Shown: positions 33,134 to 41,923, counted from the first letter of the stretch. The stretch: 64,000 nt of DNA from Bacillus sp. ISL-34 (GCF_018613325.1 NZ_JAGGQJ010000005.1:124001-188000), one strand, 5' to 3'. Notes: generated by a model not told the origin, from the sequence alone. Numbers and translations are program-made.

Positions 33134-33766
33134 TCAATGTAACCCCTTTAAGGTAATTTTATATATAAAAGCATCTAAAATTAAGACGCATTTCCCCCAA
33201 GAATCTGTTAAGGTGAGTCCTTGGAAAATTAGAGCAGACCAAACACAATACATCATCGTTTGAGGTAGGAAAACGCTAAATACCATGCATAGAATGAATG
33301 TGGTCACAGCCCTCATTTTCAGTTTTAAAGTACCTTTTCTTGTGAAAAGGTGCTTTTTTTTATGTAATATAGGTGCTTTTTGAACAGTAATTAAAAAACT
33401 TATAAATAATAATAAGATAAATGGAATCTTATAGGATGAAAGAATGTCTGTATATTGTACGCAAATTAATGTTAAAAAAATAATTTGCAACATGCTTAGA
33501 ATAAGACATGAATAATACCCTTTGAAATGGGCGCCTCCTGAAAACATTCGAAGGAGAGCACCCGAAAGCAGGCCAATCATTGTTTCAGGTAAAATCCCTA
33601 ATGGCCAAACAAGAAAACTAACCAAAACGATTTGATTCATCCCCGATATCATCCATTCAAGTCCATAGCGGATCTTTTCTTTACTTTTTATGAGTTGCGG
33701 ATTCTCGGAGATAACTAGATTTGAGATATTCGTTGCCCAATAGTTCGGTAAGAAATACTTAAACAT
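33134..33766 (-). CDS. agrB: AgrB-type peptide processing/cyclising membrane protease
   Basis: About 210 residues (ATG 33,766; an in-frame start at 33,778 lies four codons upstream). It has several hydrophobic helices and the AgrB catalytic pair in RMFSGGAHFKGYYSC: the His of GGAH and the Cys seven residues later. AgrB removes the acidic tail of AgrD and forms the thiolactone. The ORF overlaps the agrC 3-prime end and is directly followed by agrD. Family assignment is firm from the His/Cys motif plus the adjacent precursor. Confidence 0.85.
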   Translation of the reverse strand: MFKYFLPNYWATNISNLVISENPQLIKSKEKIRYGLEWMISGMNQIVLVSFLVWPLGILPETMIGLLSGALLRMFSGGAHFKGYYSCLILSMLQIIFLTLICVQYTDILSSYKIPFILLLFISFLITVQKAPILHKKKHLFTRKGTLKLKMRAVTTFILCMVFSVFLPQTMMYCVWSALIFQGLTLTDSWGKCVLILDAFIYKITLKGLH

Positions 33767-35039
33767 ATTGCCCTCCATGGGGTATTTTTACAATGAACGT
33801 AATCATGTCATCTATGACTTCCGGGTATATATGTCCTCCATACTGCATGACAAGACTTTCAACAATGGCCAATCCCTGTCCAGTGTTCCATGCATTAGTT
33901 TTAGTTGTAAAGCCTTGCTCGAAGATACTCCCAATATTTTCAAAAGTTCCATCCTCTATAAAATTGCTTACTTCCAAAATATAATGGACATCGTTTCTTT
34001 GGATTTTCATGTTGATATATCTCTTATCCTCTTCTAATTGATCGACGGCTTCAATTGCATTAAGGATTAAATTTCCGAATATCTTATTTGTTTCATAAAT
34101 CTTACATGGAAAGGAAGATAAATCATCTGCAATGTAGTAGTACATGTTGATGCCTTTTTTGGCACCCTTCTCTTTGTAGGATAGTAATAATCCCCCAACA
34201 GCCTCTGAAGATATCGGTAATACATCGCTTACGTATGATATTTCTTCCAGCAAAGAGTTAACATAGTCTACTGAGTCATCGTATTTTCCACTGTTCAGCA
34301 TTTGTTTCAGCGCTAAAATGTGATGAATAAAGTCGTGTCGCTGCGAACGCATTGTAGTGATATGTTTAGAAATGTCTTCTTCATATTGACCATCTAAGGA
34401 AACAGCCAGATCCTCAATTTTTTTTACCATATGATACCGGATTAGATACAATAATGAAATTGTAATAAAAACTAACACTATAGCCGATGTTATGCTTAAA
34501 AACTTTAACTGCTTGAATTCAAAAACGAAGATGTAAAACAAAAAAAGAAGGCCAAATAAGAATACTAAAACAGATAAAATAGCATCGTTTTTATTTTGTT
34601 TTTTCTTGACTGGTATCGGAATATAATAATTTGCTTTTCTCAAGATCACATAAAATATTACCATTATCACAAGATGTGGAATGGCCCTTGCTAAAGGTAT
34701 AGCACTCAATGAATGAATGTAGGGGAATTCTTTAAAGAGCGTGAATCCGATAACCTCTGATATTAACAATAAAAGACATCCTAGCAACACAGCTATAATT
34801 GATGCAAAACTATTCAGGTTTGTGACAAATGTCAACAAAAACCCAATCGCTAAAATCGTTACTAGAAGGTAAGTTATCGAAGGCAATGTTTCTTTTACCA
34901 TTAACAGAATGATACTTCCATAAAAACTTACGATGCATATCGGGATCATTTTATCTTTTAAAGAAATTCCAATCAGTCGATACCCCACAAGGATAATGAT
35001 TACCGTTTCCAAAAACCCACCGAAAATCGACAATAACAC
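33759..35039 (-). CDS. agrC: AgrC-type sensor histidine kinase
   Basis: A 426-residue HPK10-class kinase from GTG 35,039, which has AAGGAGG at good spacing. The first about 200 residues form six or seven membrane segments that would sense the autoinducing peptide. The phospho-acceptor is in MRSQRHDFIHHILAL. The ATPase region has the N box (NLILNAIEAVDQ) and G box GQGLAIVESLV. It is first in the operon, ahead of agrB, agrD and agrA, an order that differs from the staphylococcal B-D-C-A. It is transcribed divergently from a solo LuxR-type regulator, and the shared intergenic region carries a palindrome. Confidence 0.88.
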   Translation of the reverse strand: MLLSIFGGFLETVIIILVGYRLIGISLKDKMIPICIVSFYGSIILLMVKETLPSITYLLVTILAIGFLLTFVTNLNSFASIIAVLLGCLLLLISEVIGFTLFKEFPYIHSLSAIPLARAIPHLVIMVIFYVILRKANYYIPIPVKKKQNKNDAILSVLVFLFGLLFLFYIFVFEFKQLKFLSITSAIVLVFITISLLYLIRYHMVKKIEDLAVSLDGQYEEDISKHITTMRSQRHDFIHHILALKQMLNSGKYDDSVDYVNSLLEEISYVSDVLPISSEAVGGLLLSYKEKGAKKGINMYYYIADDLSSFPCKIYETNKIFGNLILNAIEAVDQLEEDKRYINMKIQRNDVHYILEVSNFIEDGTFENIGSIFEQGFTTKTNAWNTGQGLAIVESLVMQYGGHIYPEVIDDMITFIVKIPHGGQYV

Positions 35040-35112
35040 GACAAACTTCCTCCTTAACTTTACAAAAATACCATAAAAGGAGTAATTTTACATCATTTTT
35101 CAGGATAATTTA

Positions 35113-35125
35113 TGCAAATATTGCA
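35113..35125. promoter_or_regulatory. Palindrome between agrC and the LuxR-type gene
   Basis: TGCAA-ATA-TTGCA, a perfect 5-bp inverted repeat with a 3-base spacer in the divergent promoter region. A candidate operator for the HTH protein or AgrA-like regulator; no direct evidence. Confidence 0.35.
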
Positions 35126-35251
35126 AATTAGGGCAAAATATTTGTTAATTGGGATAAAATAAGCGTAGTTAAGACCCACTTGGACCTTTATGACCAAATC
35201 AGATAATAACTCTGGTAGTATTTGTTTAATAATGAATGGAGGAGTGTTATC

Positions 35252-35461
35252 GTGAAAAATGAAAAAGTGGGGTTTAATAGTGTAGAAAGTCGTATTATTC
35301 AGCTTATTGCCAGTGAGGTGCCAAATAAACAAATTGCACTAGAATTAAACTATTCGCAGAGGATGGTAGAGTACTATATTAGTAATATTTCCAAGAAACT
35401 TGAAGTACATACACGAGTAGGCATTGTTGTGAAAGCATTTCAAAATAACATTCTCCATTAA
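35252..35461 (+). CDS. Stand-alone LuxR/GerE-type HTH regulator
   Basis: 69 residues from GTG 35,252, which has TGGAGGAG 10 bases upstream. It is almost only a LuxR-type DNA-binding domain: ESRIIQLIASEVPNKQIALEL, then NYSQRMVEYYISNISKKLEV and RVGIVVKAF. No receiver or ligand domain is present; GerE is a comparable size. It stands divergent to agrC (212-bp shared region), suggesting it regulates, or is regulated with, the agr/bacteriocin region. It could be constitutive, or controlled by its own synthesis. Confidence 0.8.
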   Translation: MKNEKVGFNSVESRIIQLIASEVPNKQIALELNYSQRMVEYYISNISKKLEVHTRVGIVVKAFQNNILH

Positions 35462-35628
35462 AATAATACTCCTTCTATGACGTTACTTTTCTATTAGCCT
35501 GTAGAGAAAAATTGTCCTTTCTCTCTACAAGCTTCTAAAAAACATTTTACATAAAAATATGTATCCTTTTTAACAAGGTTAAATTGGGGGCCTGTTCTTA
35601 CTTGGATCCAAAAGTAGCAGCAACTGTC

Positions 35629-37359
35629 CTAATTCAGGAAGAGGAGCGTAATCTTTGTACCCTTATTTTCTTCAGATTCGACTTCGATCGTTCCATTATG
35701 GTATTCAACCAGTTGTTTTGTTATAGCAAGTCCTAACCCTGTTCCATCAGTATCTTCTGTTACAGATGTGCCCCGATAATACCGATTAAATAAATTTTGC
35801 CTCGTATATTCGTCCATGCCTATTCCGTTATCCTGAACATGGATGGTGAAACAATCTTTCCCTTGTTTTACGATCACCCCAATAGAGGTTCCTTCAAGAT
35901 TGTATTTTGCTGCATTACTTAACAGGTTCACAATAATCCTCTTGAAATACTTCTTATCAATTTTATAGAAAATGGGATTTTCTTCGACGTCGACGGTATA
36001 AAAGTGATGTTTTTCAACATTCGTTCTAAAAAATTGATTTACAGCTTCCTTAGTAAAGTCATTAATATCAACCTCTTCTCTATACATCGGAAGCGCATTG
36101 TTTTTTATGCGATAGGTTAAGTTGATGTCTTCTATGAGATCCGACATATAGGATGCGTTCTGTTCAATCGATATGTAAAAGTCACGAACTTCATCCTCTG
36201 TCCAATTATAATCAGTGGAATTCAGCATCACTGCATATCCGTAGATAGTACTTAGAGGAGTTTTCAAATCATGTGAAAGTCCCGAAATCCATTCTTCTCT
36301 CGTTTGTTCTATTTTTTTCTGCTGCAATTCACTTTCTATAAGCATATTTGTCAGCTTTTTCAACGAATTTATGACCTCTTTAAACGGTTTAAAAGACGAT
36401 TTAAGATTTCCGTTTGTTTTCAGACTATACGCCAAATCCTTACGTTTCCCCAGTGGTTCCTCATAGACACCTTTGGCTAGCAATTGAAGCCAGTGAATGA
36501 TATGGATAATCGGCTTTCCAAACTTCTGAGCATACCACCAAGAAATCATAAATAGAATAAGCAACATCACAATGAGGGTAATAACTAGCCCTTTTAGTAC
36601 TGTTTGATTAATATTAATTGAACTAAACATGTGCTCTTCGTAGTTTTTATTGGGAGCCATTACGACATAAGATGTGTCTGACTCCTTGTTATAGTAAGTG
36701 GCGATGTTCTCTGTTTTTTCCCAATAGCTATCTTGAAAATCCACTATCTGAAACAAGGAAGGTTCTGCTAGATTTTCATTCGTTACATACTGTCTCAATA
36801 ACTCACTCTGATCATCATAAATGTAAAGATTAGCCTTTTCCTTGGATAACACTTTTTTGATTCGTTCAGTGACCAACTGTTTTTCGTCTGATTTCCCCAT
36901 CTGTTCTCTAACCACTCTGATGATTTCATCCAAAGTTCGCTTTGAACCGAATACAGCAATGAATGACTGATTTTTTATATCAAGGGACCAAAACGTTCTT
37001 TCATTCGATTGGTTTGATGTCATTTCAATTATTTGTTGTTTTGAATAGGCTGATGGAAGGCCCTGAGGTGTATTCAGGGAAAACTGAACTTCACCTTTTT
37101 TATCAATGATCTGTAGCCATCCATCCTGTTTAAGAATGCTTTCCTTGATATTCTCATTTACGCTTACTTGTCCGTCATTTAGCTTTATGGATTGCTGCAG
37201 GAAATCACCTGGCGTTTTGGAAAAATCCTCCTTTGCATCTTGTTCAACGATGGAAAATGCTAGAATGAGAAGGCCAATTACTGAAAAGAAAATCAAGAAA
37301 CTTAAAGCCATGACAATTTGAACAATAAATTTAATAATCAGATGCTGTGTAACACTCAT
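35629..37359 (-). CDS. Sensor histidine kinase (two-component)
   Basis: A 576-residue membrane kinase. One N-terminal helix (about 12-38), an extracellular domain of roughly 220 residues, a second helix (about 260-280), HAMP-like linker, then H box GLSHDLKTPLSTIYGYA, N box NLLSNAAKYN, and G boxes DNGIGMD and GTGLGLAITKQL. Its 5-prime end overlaps the response regulator by 4 bases. With the divergent ABC transporter it forms a TCS-ABC module of the kind that responds to cell-envelope stress or peptide antibiotics in Firmicutes; the signal is not known. Confidence 0.88.
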   Translation of the reverse strand: MSVTQHLIIKFIVQIVMALSFLIFFSVIGLLILAFSIVEQDAKEDFSKTPGDFLQQSIKLNDGQVSVNENIKESILKQDGWLQIIDKKGEVQFSLNTPQGLPSAYSKQQIIEMTSNQSNERTFWSLDIKNQSFIAVFGSKRTLDEIIRVVREQMGKSDEKQLVTERIKKVLSKEKANLYIYDDQSELLRQYVTNENLAEPSLFQIVDFQDSYWEKTENIATYYNKESDTSYVVMAPNKNYEEHMFSSININQTVLKGLVITLIVMLLILFMISWWYAQKFGKPIIHIIHWLQLLAKGVYEEPLGKRKDLAYSLKTNGNLKSSFKPFKEVINSLKKLTNMLIESELQQKKIEQTREEWISGLSHDLKTPLSTIYGYAVMLNSTDYNWTEDEVRDFYISIEQNASYMSDLIEDINLTYRIKNNALPMYREEVDINDFTKEAVNQFFRTNVEKHHFYTVDVEENPIFYKIDKKYFKRIIVNLLSNAAKYNLEGTSIGVIVKQGKDCFTIHVQDNGIGMDEYTRQNLFNRYYRGTSVTEDTDGTGLGLAITKQLVEYHNGTIEVESEENKGTKITLLFLN

Positions 37360-38072
37360 TTGACCGATTTGCTCACAAATTTATACCCAATGCCACGAAC
37401 TGTAATTAGTAGCTTTGGATTACTTGGATCTTGTTCGATTTTTTCCCTTAGCTTTCGCATATGTACAATAACCGTATTTTCATCTCCGTAGGAGTCTGCC
37501 CCCCACACCCTATCATAAAGCTGTTGTTTTGAAAAAATCTGATTAGGAGACTTGGCGAAGAAAGTCAGCAGCTGATAAAGCTGAGCTGACAAGTTTATTT
37601 CTTTTCCATTTACTTTTACAACAGCCTCATTGTAATTAATGAATAAGACGCCATTATCAAATCTATCATTAACTTGTGAAAAACTAAGGTTCTTATTAAT
37701 TCTTTTCAATTGAGCTTTAATTCGGGCAACTAGTTCCAATGGGTTAAATGGCTTCGTTATATAATCATCAGCCCCATATGCAAATCCTGATACTTTATCA
37801 AAATCTGAACCTCTAGCAGTGAGAAAAAAAATTGGAACATCCGATCTTCTTCTTATGATGGAACAGATATCAAACCCTTCCATATCCGGAAGCATGACAT
37901 CTAACAAAATTAAATCATATTCATTTTGTTCAATTAAGTCGAGTGCATCTCTCCCAACATATGAAGCATCGACGTTTGTAAAGCCTTCTTTTTTCAATAA
38001 CACTTTGACCATCTTAACCAACGTCATTTCATCATCCACGATTAATATTCTTGATGCATGCATATTTATCAC
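37356..38072 (-). CDS. OmpR-family response regulator
   Basis: A 238-residue regulator with receiver domain (VDDE near residue 13, phospho-acceptor in LILLDVMLPDMEG, K in TKPFNPLEL) and winged-helix output domain (QLLTFFAKSPNQIFSKQQLYD, GDENTVIVHMRKLREKI). It is cotranscribed with the kinase by overlapping stop/start codons. The 130-bp divergent region to the ABC genes contains near-repeats around TTAACAATTTTAAGG and GTTCTGTTAATG that could be binding sites. Confidence 0.9.
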   Translation of the reverse strand: MINMHASRILIVDDEMTLVKMVKVLLKKEGFTNVDASYVGRDALDLIEQNEYDLILLDVMLPDMEGFDICSIIRRRSDVPIFFLTARGSDFDKVSGFAYGADDYITKPFNPLELVARIKAQLKRINKNLSFSQVNDRFDNGVLFINYNEAVVKVNGKEINLSAQLYQLLTFFAKSPNQIFSKQQLYDRVWGADSYGDENTVIVHMRKLREKIEQDPSNPKLLITVRGIGYKFVSKSVK

Positions 38073-38205
38073 CCCTGATTAAAAATATATCACGAATAAC
38101 ATGTTGTAATTATCCAAAATTAACAATTTTAAGGTTCTGTTAATGTACCTTTATGTAAATGTTAATCTTGCGCTCTTATAATAAGTGGTGAAAGGAGCTG
38201 TCACG

Positions 38206-38895
38206 ATGACAACGATATGTTTACGAGAATTCAAGAGTCTATTCAAGAGTATTCGCTCAATTATTATTATTATTTTTATGCTTGGGGTTACATTAGGGTC
38301 AGCGAAGTTACTTAGTAAATGGAGCTCTGAGTTACAGGATGTAGGTCTTGATAATGCTTATATGGGCGGTCTTTATATTCTCCTGTTGCTCGCAGGTCCT
38401 ATTTTTGTTACGAGCTTATCTCATGATGTGATAAATCGAGAGACCCATTCTCGAACCATGCGTTTTTTAGTAACAAAATTGTCGAGGGACAAAATTGTTA
38501 TCGGAAAATTTTTAGGGGTTTCACTCTTCTGGTTTGTATGTATTTTACTATCTTTAATCATGTTGATTCCTTTTGCAAAAACATTCTACTTTGCCGAATT
38601 GATTGAATCAGTTATTTTCATTACGTACTTTGTTGCTCTGTTCCTATTAATCTCAACCTTAATTAATAAACCTGGATTAAGTATATTTTTAGGTATCATT
38701 CTATCGATTACACTTCCAGTTTTGGGGATTTGGGGTATGGTTTCAAAAGAAATAATCTTCCTGAGGATATTTAGTTACTTGACCCCTTACTTTTATGTAG
38801 GGCAGGAACAGTCATTTTATGTTTATTTCATCCCAATCTTGTCACTGGTCTTTCTCTTATCAAGCATAATAATTCTTAGAAAGAGGGATTTCTAA
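38206..38895 (+). CDS. ABC-2 type transporter permease
   Basis: About 229 residues from ATG 38,206 (AAAGGAGC upstream; an earlier in-frame start at 38,185 lacks this site). Six hydrophobic segments typical of ABC-2 permeases, with SHDVINRETHSRTMRFLVTK near residue 80, the element often seen in bacitracin/lantibiotic immunity permeases. It is followed directly by the ATPase gene (TAATG overlap) and is divergent from a two-component system that probably controls it. Confidence 0.8.
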   Translation: MTTICLREFKSLFKSIRSIIIIIFMLGVTLGSAKLLSKWSSELQDVGLDNAYMGGLYILLLLAGPIFVTSLSHDVINRETHSRTMRFLVTKLSRDKIVIGKFLGVSLFWFVCILLSLIMLIPFAKTFYFAELIESVIFITYFVALFLLISTLINKPGLSIFLGIILSITLPVLGIWGMVSKEIIFLRIFSYLTPYFYVGQEQSFYVYFIPILSLVFLLSSIIILRKRDF

Positions 38896-39824
38896 TGTAT
38901 GCTTTTGAAACAAATCAAATAACCAAAAAGTATGGAGATCATACCGTTGTCAATAAGGTTGATTTAAATGTTACCCAGGGTCATATATTCGGCTTCTTGG
39001 GGAAAAATGGAGCTGGAAAGTCAACCTTTATTAATATGGTAACGGGCATAACCACACCTACCTCCGGCGATTTTAAAATTCTCGGATCAGGTGAGATTAC
39101 GGAAGATAAAATCAAGCGAAGAATAGGCGTCCTTCCTGATTACTCCACTTTCTACGACGATCTAACCGGTATTGAACATTTAAAGTTCTTAGGAAATGTA
39201 TTAGGTGTGAGACGTTCAAAGGCTGATTTAATTGCGTTATTAGAACGTGTTGAACTTGGAGATGCAATTAAAACGAAAACCAAGAAGTATTCGTTCGGGA
39301 TGAAGAAAAAATTAGGTGTCGCCCAGGCGCTCATTAATGATCCGGATTTAATCTTTCTCGATGAACCAACTTCTGGTGTAGATGCAAACGCGGTTCTAAA
39401 TATCCATTCCTTGATTAAAAATGTAGCTGCAGAGGGAAAAACGATATTTTTAACATCTCATAACTTAAATGAGGTTGAAAAGCTTTGTGATGAAATTGCA
39501 ATAATGGATAAAGGCATTATTCAAGCTCAGGGAAGCATGGAACAATTAAGACATAAGTATCAATCTCAACTAACAGTTAAGGTGAAACACGGGAAGATTC
39601 CTATTGAGCACAAAGCCGGGTTACAACAAATTTTCGAGAAAATTGGAAAAGATATTGAGTGGGGAACAGAAAATACATCGTTAGTAGTAGCTGAAGAATC
39701 AAGCATTCCTGTCATTAATCGAGCCTTTTCCAATACAAAAGTGGATATCTATCGCCTTGAGGTCAATGAACCATCTCTGGAAGAAATATTCCGTAACCTT
39801 GGTTCTGGCCAGAGGGGAGCATGA
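38895..39824 (+). CDS. ABC transporter ATPase (BcrA-like)
   Basis: A 309-residue ATPase with Walker A GKNGAGKST (near residue 37), signature YSFGMKKKLG and Walker B LIFLDEPTSGVD. A C-terminal extension of about 90 residues ends in the EPSLEEIFRNL motif typical of drug-export ATPases of the BcrA/DrrA type. Translationally linked to the permease upstream, and its stop overlaps the leader of the AbrB gene (stop 39,824; AbrB start 39,826). Confidence 0.88.
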   Translation: MYAFETNQITKKYGDHTVVNKVDLNVTQGHIFGFLGKNGAGKSTFINMVTGITTPTSGDFKILGSGEITEDKIKRRIGVLPDYSTFYDDLTGIEHLKFLGNVLGVRRSKADLIALLERVELGDAIKTKTKKYSFGMKKKLGVAQALINDPDLIFLDEPTSGVDANAVLNIHSLIKNVAAEGKTIFLTSHNLNEVEKLCDEIAIMDKGIIQAQGSMEQLRHKYQSQLTVKVKHGKIPIEHKAGLQQIFEKIGKDIEWGTENTSLVVAEESSIPVINRAFSNTKVDIYRLEVNEPSLEEIFRNLGSGQRGA

Positions 39825-39825
39825 T

Positions 39826-40128
39826 ATGAAATCCACTGGAATTGTACAGAGACTAGATCCATTAGGAAGATTTTGCATACCTAGTGAAATAAGAAGGATG
39901 CTAGATTTGGAGATAAGTAACCCACTTGAAGTGTTTATAGATGACGAACAAATCATCCTTAAAAAATATGAACCGCAAAATGCATGTTTATTAACAGGAG
40001 AGGCATCCAGTCAAAATCTTATCCTAGGAGATGGCTCAATCATTCTGACTCCTAAAGCTGCAGAATTGCTTTATGAAGAATTGCAACATTTAATGGAGTC
40101 CCAAAATTTTGGAAACCAAGAACGTTAA
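39826..40128 (+). CDS. AbrB-family transition-state regulator
   Basis: 100 residues from ATG 39,826 (GGGGAG seven bases upstream). The swapped-hairpin AbrB DNA-binding domain is clear: MKSTGIVQRLDPLGRFCIPS, EIRRMLDLEISNPLEVF and IDDEQIILKKYEP, close to B. subtilis AbrB/Abh. The C-terminal multimerisation half (CLLTGEASSQN...LTPKAAELLYEEL) is also present. It is translated from the same message as the ABC transporter, an unusual place for an AbrB paralogue. The chromosome probably has a main abrB elsewhere. It may regulate this module or neighbouring antimicrobial genes. Confidence 0.88.
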   Translation: MKSTGIVQRLDPLGRFCIPSEIRRMLDLEISNPLEVFIDDEQIILKKYEPQNACLLTGEASSQNLILGDGSIILTPKAAELLYEELQHLMESQNFGNQER

Positions 40129-40194
40129 AGTAGGTTTTAACCTACCCTAAATGGAAAATATCAGCGATGGCAAAAGGGTTTGTAAAATTTGAAC

Positions 40195-40312
40195 GTTGAT
40201 TTCCATTCCAGGCACTCGCTTTCCGCGGGCGGTCTTTGCGCCTGCGGGGTCTCCCTTGGACGCGTTTTCCCCGCAGGAGTCTCGAACATCCGCTCCAATC
40301 AACTAGAAATTT
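40195..40312 (-). repeat. Dispersed Bacillus intergenic repeat, copy D (opposite orientation)
   Basis: Plus strand GTTGATTTCCATTCCAGGCA ... CTTTCCGCGGGCGGTC ... CCGCAGGAGTCTCGAAC ... CTCCAATCAAC. The ends are inverted (GTTGATT/AATCAAC). This is a GC-rich intergenic repeat of a kind I recognise from many Bacillus genomes. It faces copy B at 40,330-40,590, which has related blocks in the reverse order. Confidence 0.75.
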
Positions 40313-40324
40313 TTGAAAAAAACT

Positions 40325-40595
40325 GTAGGCTGGTCTCATCCCGAATTATGTTTAAGACTAGATTATCCTTAATGGTCTTTTACTGTAACCCTTATTGGAT
40401 TGAAGAAATTTGCGACACTCCTGCCGAATAACTGGCTAGCAAAGACCCTGCTAGATGCTTGCGGCGAGGAGGCTTGGCAGACAGTCGGCGGAAAGGGAAC
40501 GGATTTCTGAAATCAACTGTAACTTCTTTCAAAGAAAAAACTGCAGGCAAACACGCTTTACTTCGAGTTTGTCTACAGTCTGAGACCAGTATCGT
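40325..40595 (+). repeat. Dispersed Bacillus intergenic repeat, copy B
   Basis: Contains GATTGAAGAAATTTGCGACAC, CTGCCGAATAACTGGCTAGC, GGAGGCTTGGCAGACAGTCG and GGCGGAAAGGGAACGGATTT, shared with copies A and C, and ends with the hairpin CTGCAGGCAAACACG...CGAGTTTGTCTACAG. Together with copy D it fills most of the 40,129-40,702 gap; no gene is visible there. Confidence 0.75.
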
Positions 40596-40702
40596 ATGTA
40601 TACTGGTTCTTTTGAGTTCTATTTATTTTTCGCACGATTTTAAATCAAGTGAAGAACCAAAAAAGGCTCCTTCAGTCAATTTCCATTTCCTCAACATGCA
40701 GC

Positions 40703-41890
40703 TTAAACTCGTTCCGCCACCAAGGTATATGTTTTCGGAAGGCCAATATCATGGATTTTATGATTCGGTTCTTCCTCGAGTACTTTAATAACTAGCCCTG
40801 ATTGACCTATTGACGTTATAAGTTCCCCAATTGTCCATTTACGCTGTACAACTCTTGAAAGGCTCCCTTTTTCCTCATCAGGCATATGCTTCGAAAAAGC
40901 GACCTCATTGTTTTCGATTGCCGGAGCGAAATAGTTGCCTGTGACTTTATGTTTTTTACCATTTGAAGTAATGAGCTTTGTTGAAATCGGGTGAAATTCA
41001 TGCAGTACGAAACGGCCTCCAGGTTTCAGCATCTTTTTAATTTTTTCAAATAACGGCTGCAGATCTATTAAGTAGTGAAGCACACCGAGCTCCATTAAAA
41101 CCAAATCCTGTTTCCCTGATACATGCTCGGCTGATAGTGAAAGGACATCCGAAACGATATACTCGATGGAGGCATTGGCCCCACTGGCCAGCTCATTTGC
41201 AAACATTGCATTTTCCCGGGAAAAATCAACAACTTTCACTTCAGCTCCCAATATGGCCAGGGCAACTGCTTTGACGCCGTTCGATCCCATCAAATGAGTG
41301 ATTTTTTTACCGGATATATCTCCCATATATTTATAAAAAGGATGCAGTCTCCATTTTGGGTTTTGCTTGATTTTTGATGCCAAATCCACGGGATCTCCAT
41401 AACGATTGACAAGCGCTAAATAATTATTCTGGTTCCACGCCTGTTCATTTTCCGCTGTGAACCCCTGCTGCTCGGCTGATAAGTAAGCATGAATCTCGGC
41501 ACTGTACTTTCTCATTTCTTCTTCGTATAAATAACTGTATAACGACCTGCACCAAACCTCCATATCCCCCATCTTGCTGGACAAACGATAAGGGTCCGTT
41601 TTAATGGTCGTGTTAAACCGGCAGCGAACAGTGACAGAAACCCCCTCGACATCCATTAGAAAGAACGCAGTCTCAGGACTTCTTTCAGGCTTTGTTGGGG
41701 AGTATTCGGAAAAAAGATCTAAAGCCTCATTAAAGACATCCCATTGAACATCAATATCGATTTTCTTATATTCATCGATATCCACTCCTTGTACGAACAG
41801 AGCGGATCGACCTGTATATTGGTATGGAATATTAGCTTGATTTAACATGTTCGCCATTAATGTGATTGTATGATAATAACTTGCCTTCAT
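40703..41890 (-). CDS. SAM-dependent methyltransferase with extra N-terminal domain
   Basis: A 395-residue protein. Residues from about 190 on form a class I methyltransferase: GKKITHLMGSNGVKAVALA (motif I, with a non-standard L-x-G-S-N-G), VKVVDFSRENAMFAN, IVSDVLSLS, LVLMELGVLHYL and MLKPGGRFVLHEFHP. The first about 115 residues are different and have a nucleotidyltransferase-like look (IPYQYTGRSALFVQGVDI, IDIDVQW, VSVTVRCRFN), with two acidic residues in IDIDVQW. The function of either half is unknown. It lies 33 bp downstream of an APH-type kinase gene on the same strand, so the two may be cotranscribed. Confidence 0.75.
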   Translation of the reverse strand: MKASYYHTITLMANMLNQANIPYQYTGRSALFVQGVDIDEYKKIDIDVQWDVFNEALDLFSEYSPTKPERSPETAFFLMDVEGVSVTVRCRFNTTIKTDPYRLSSKMGDMEVWCRSLYSYLYEEEMRKYSAEIHAYLSAEQQGFTAENEQAWNQNNYLALVNRYGDPVDLASKIKQNPKWRLHPFYKYMGDISGKKITHLMGSNGVKAVALAILGAEVKVVDFSRENAMFANELASGANASIEYIVSDVLSLSAEHVSGKQDLVLMELGVLHYLIDLQPLFEKIKKMLKPGGRFVLHEFHPISTKLITSNGKKHKVTGNYFAPAIENNEVAFSKHMPDEEKGSLSRVVQRKWTIGELITSIGQSGLVIKVLEEEPNHKIHDIGLPKTYTLVAERV

Positions 41891-41923
41891 ATGTACCTCC
41901 TAAACATCAAAAGAGCATGACAA

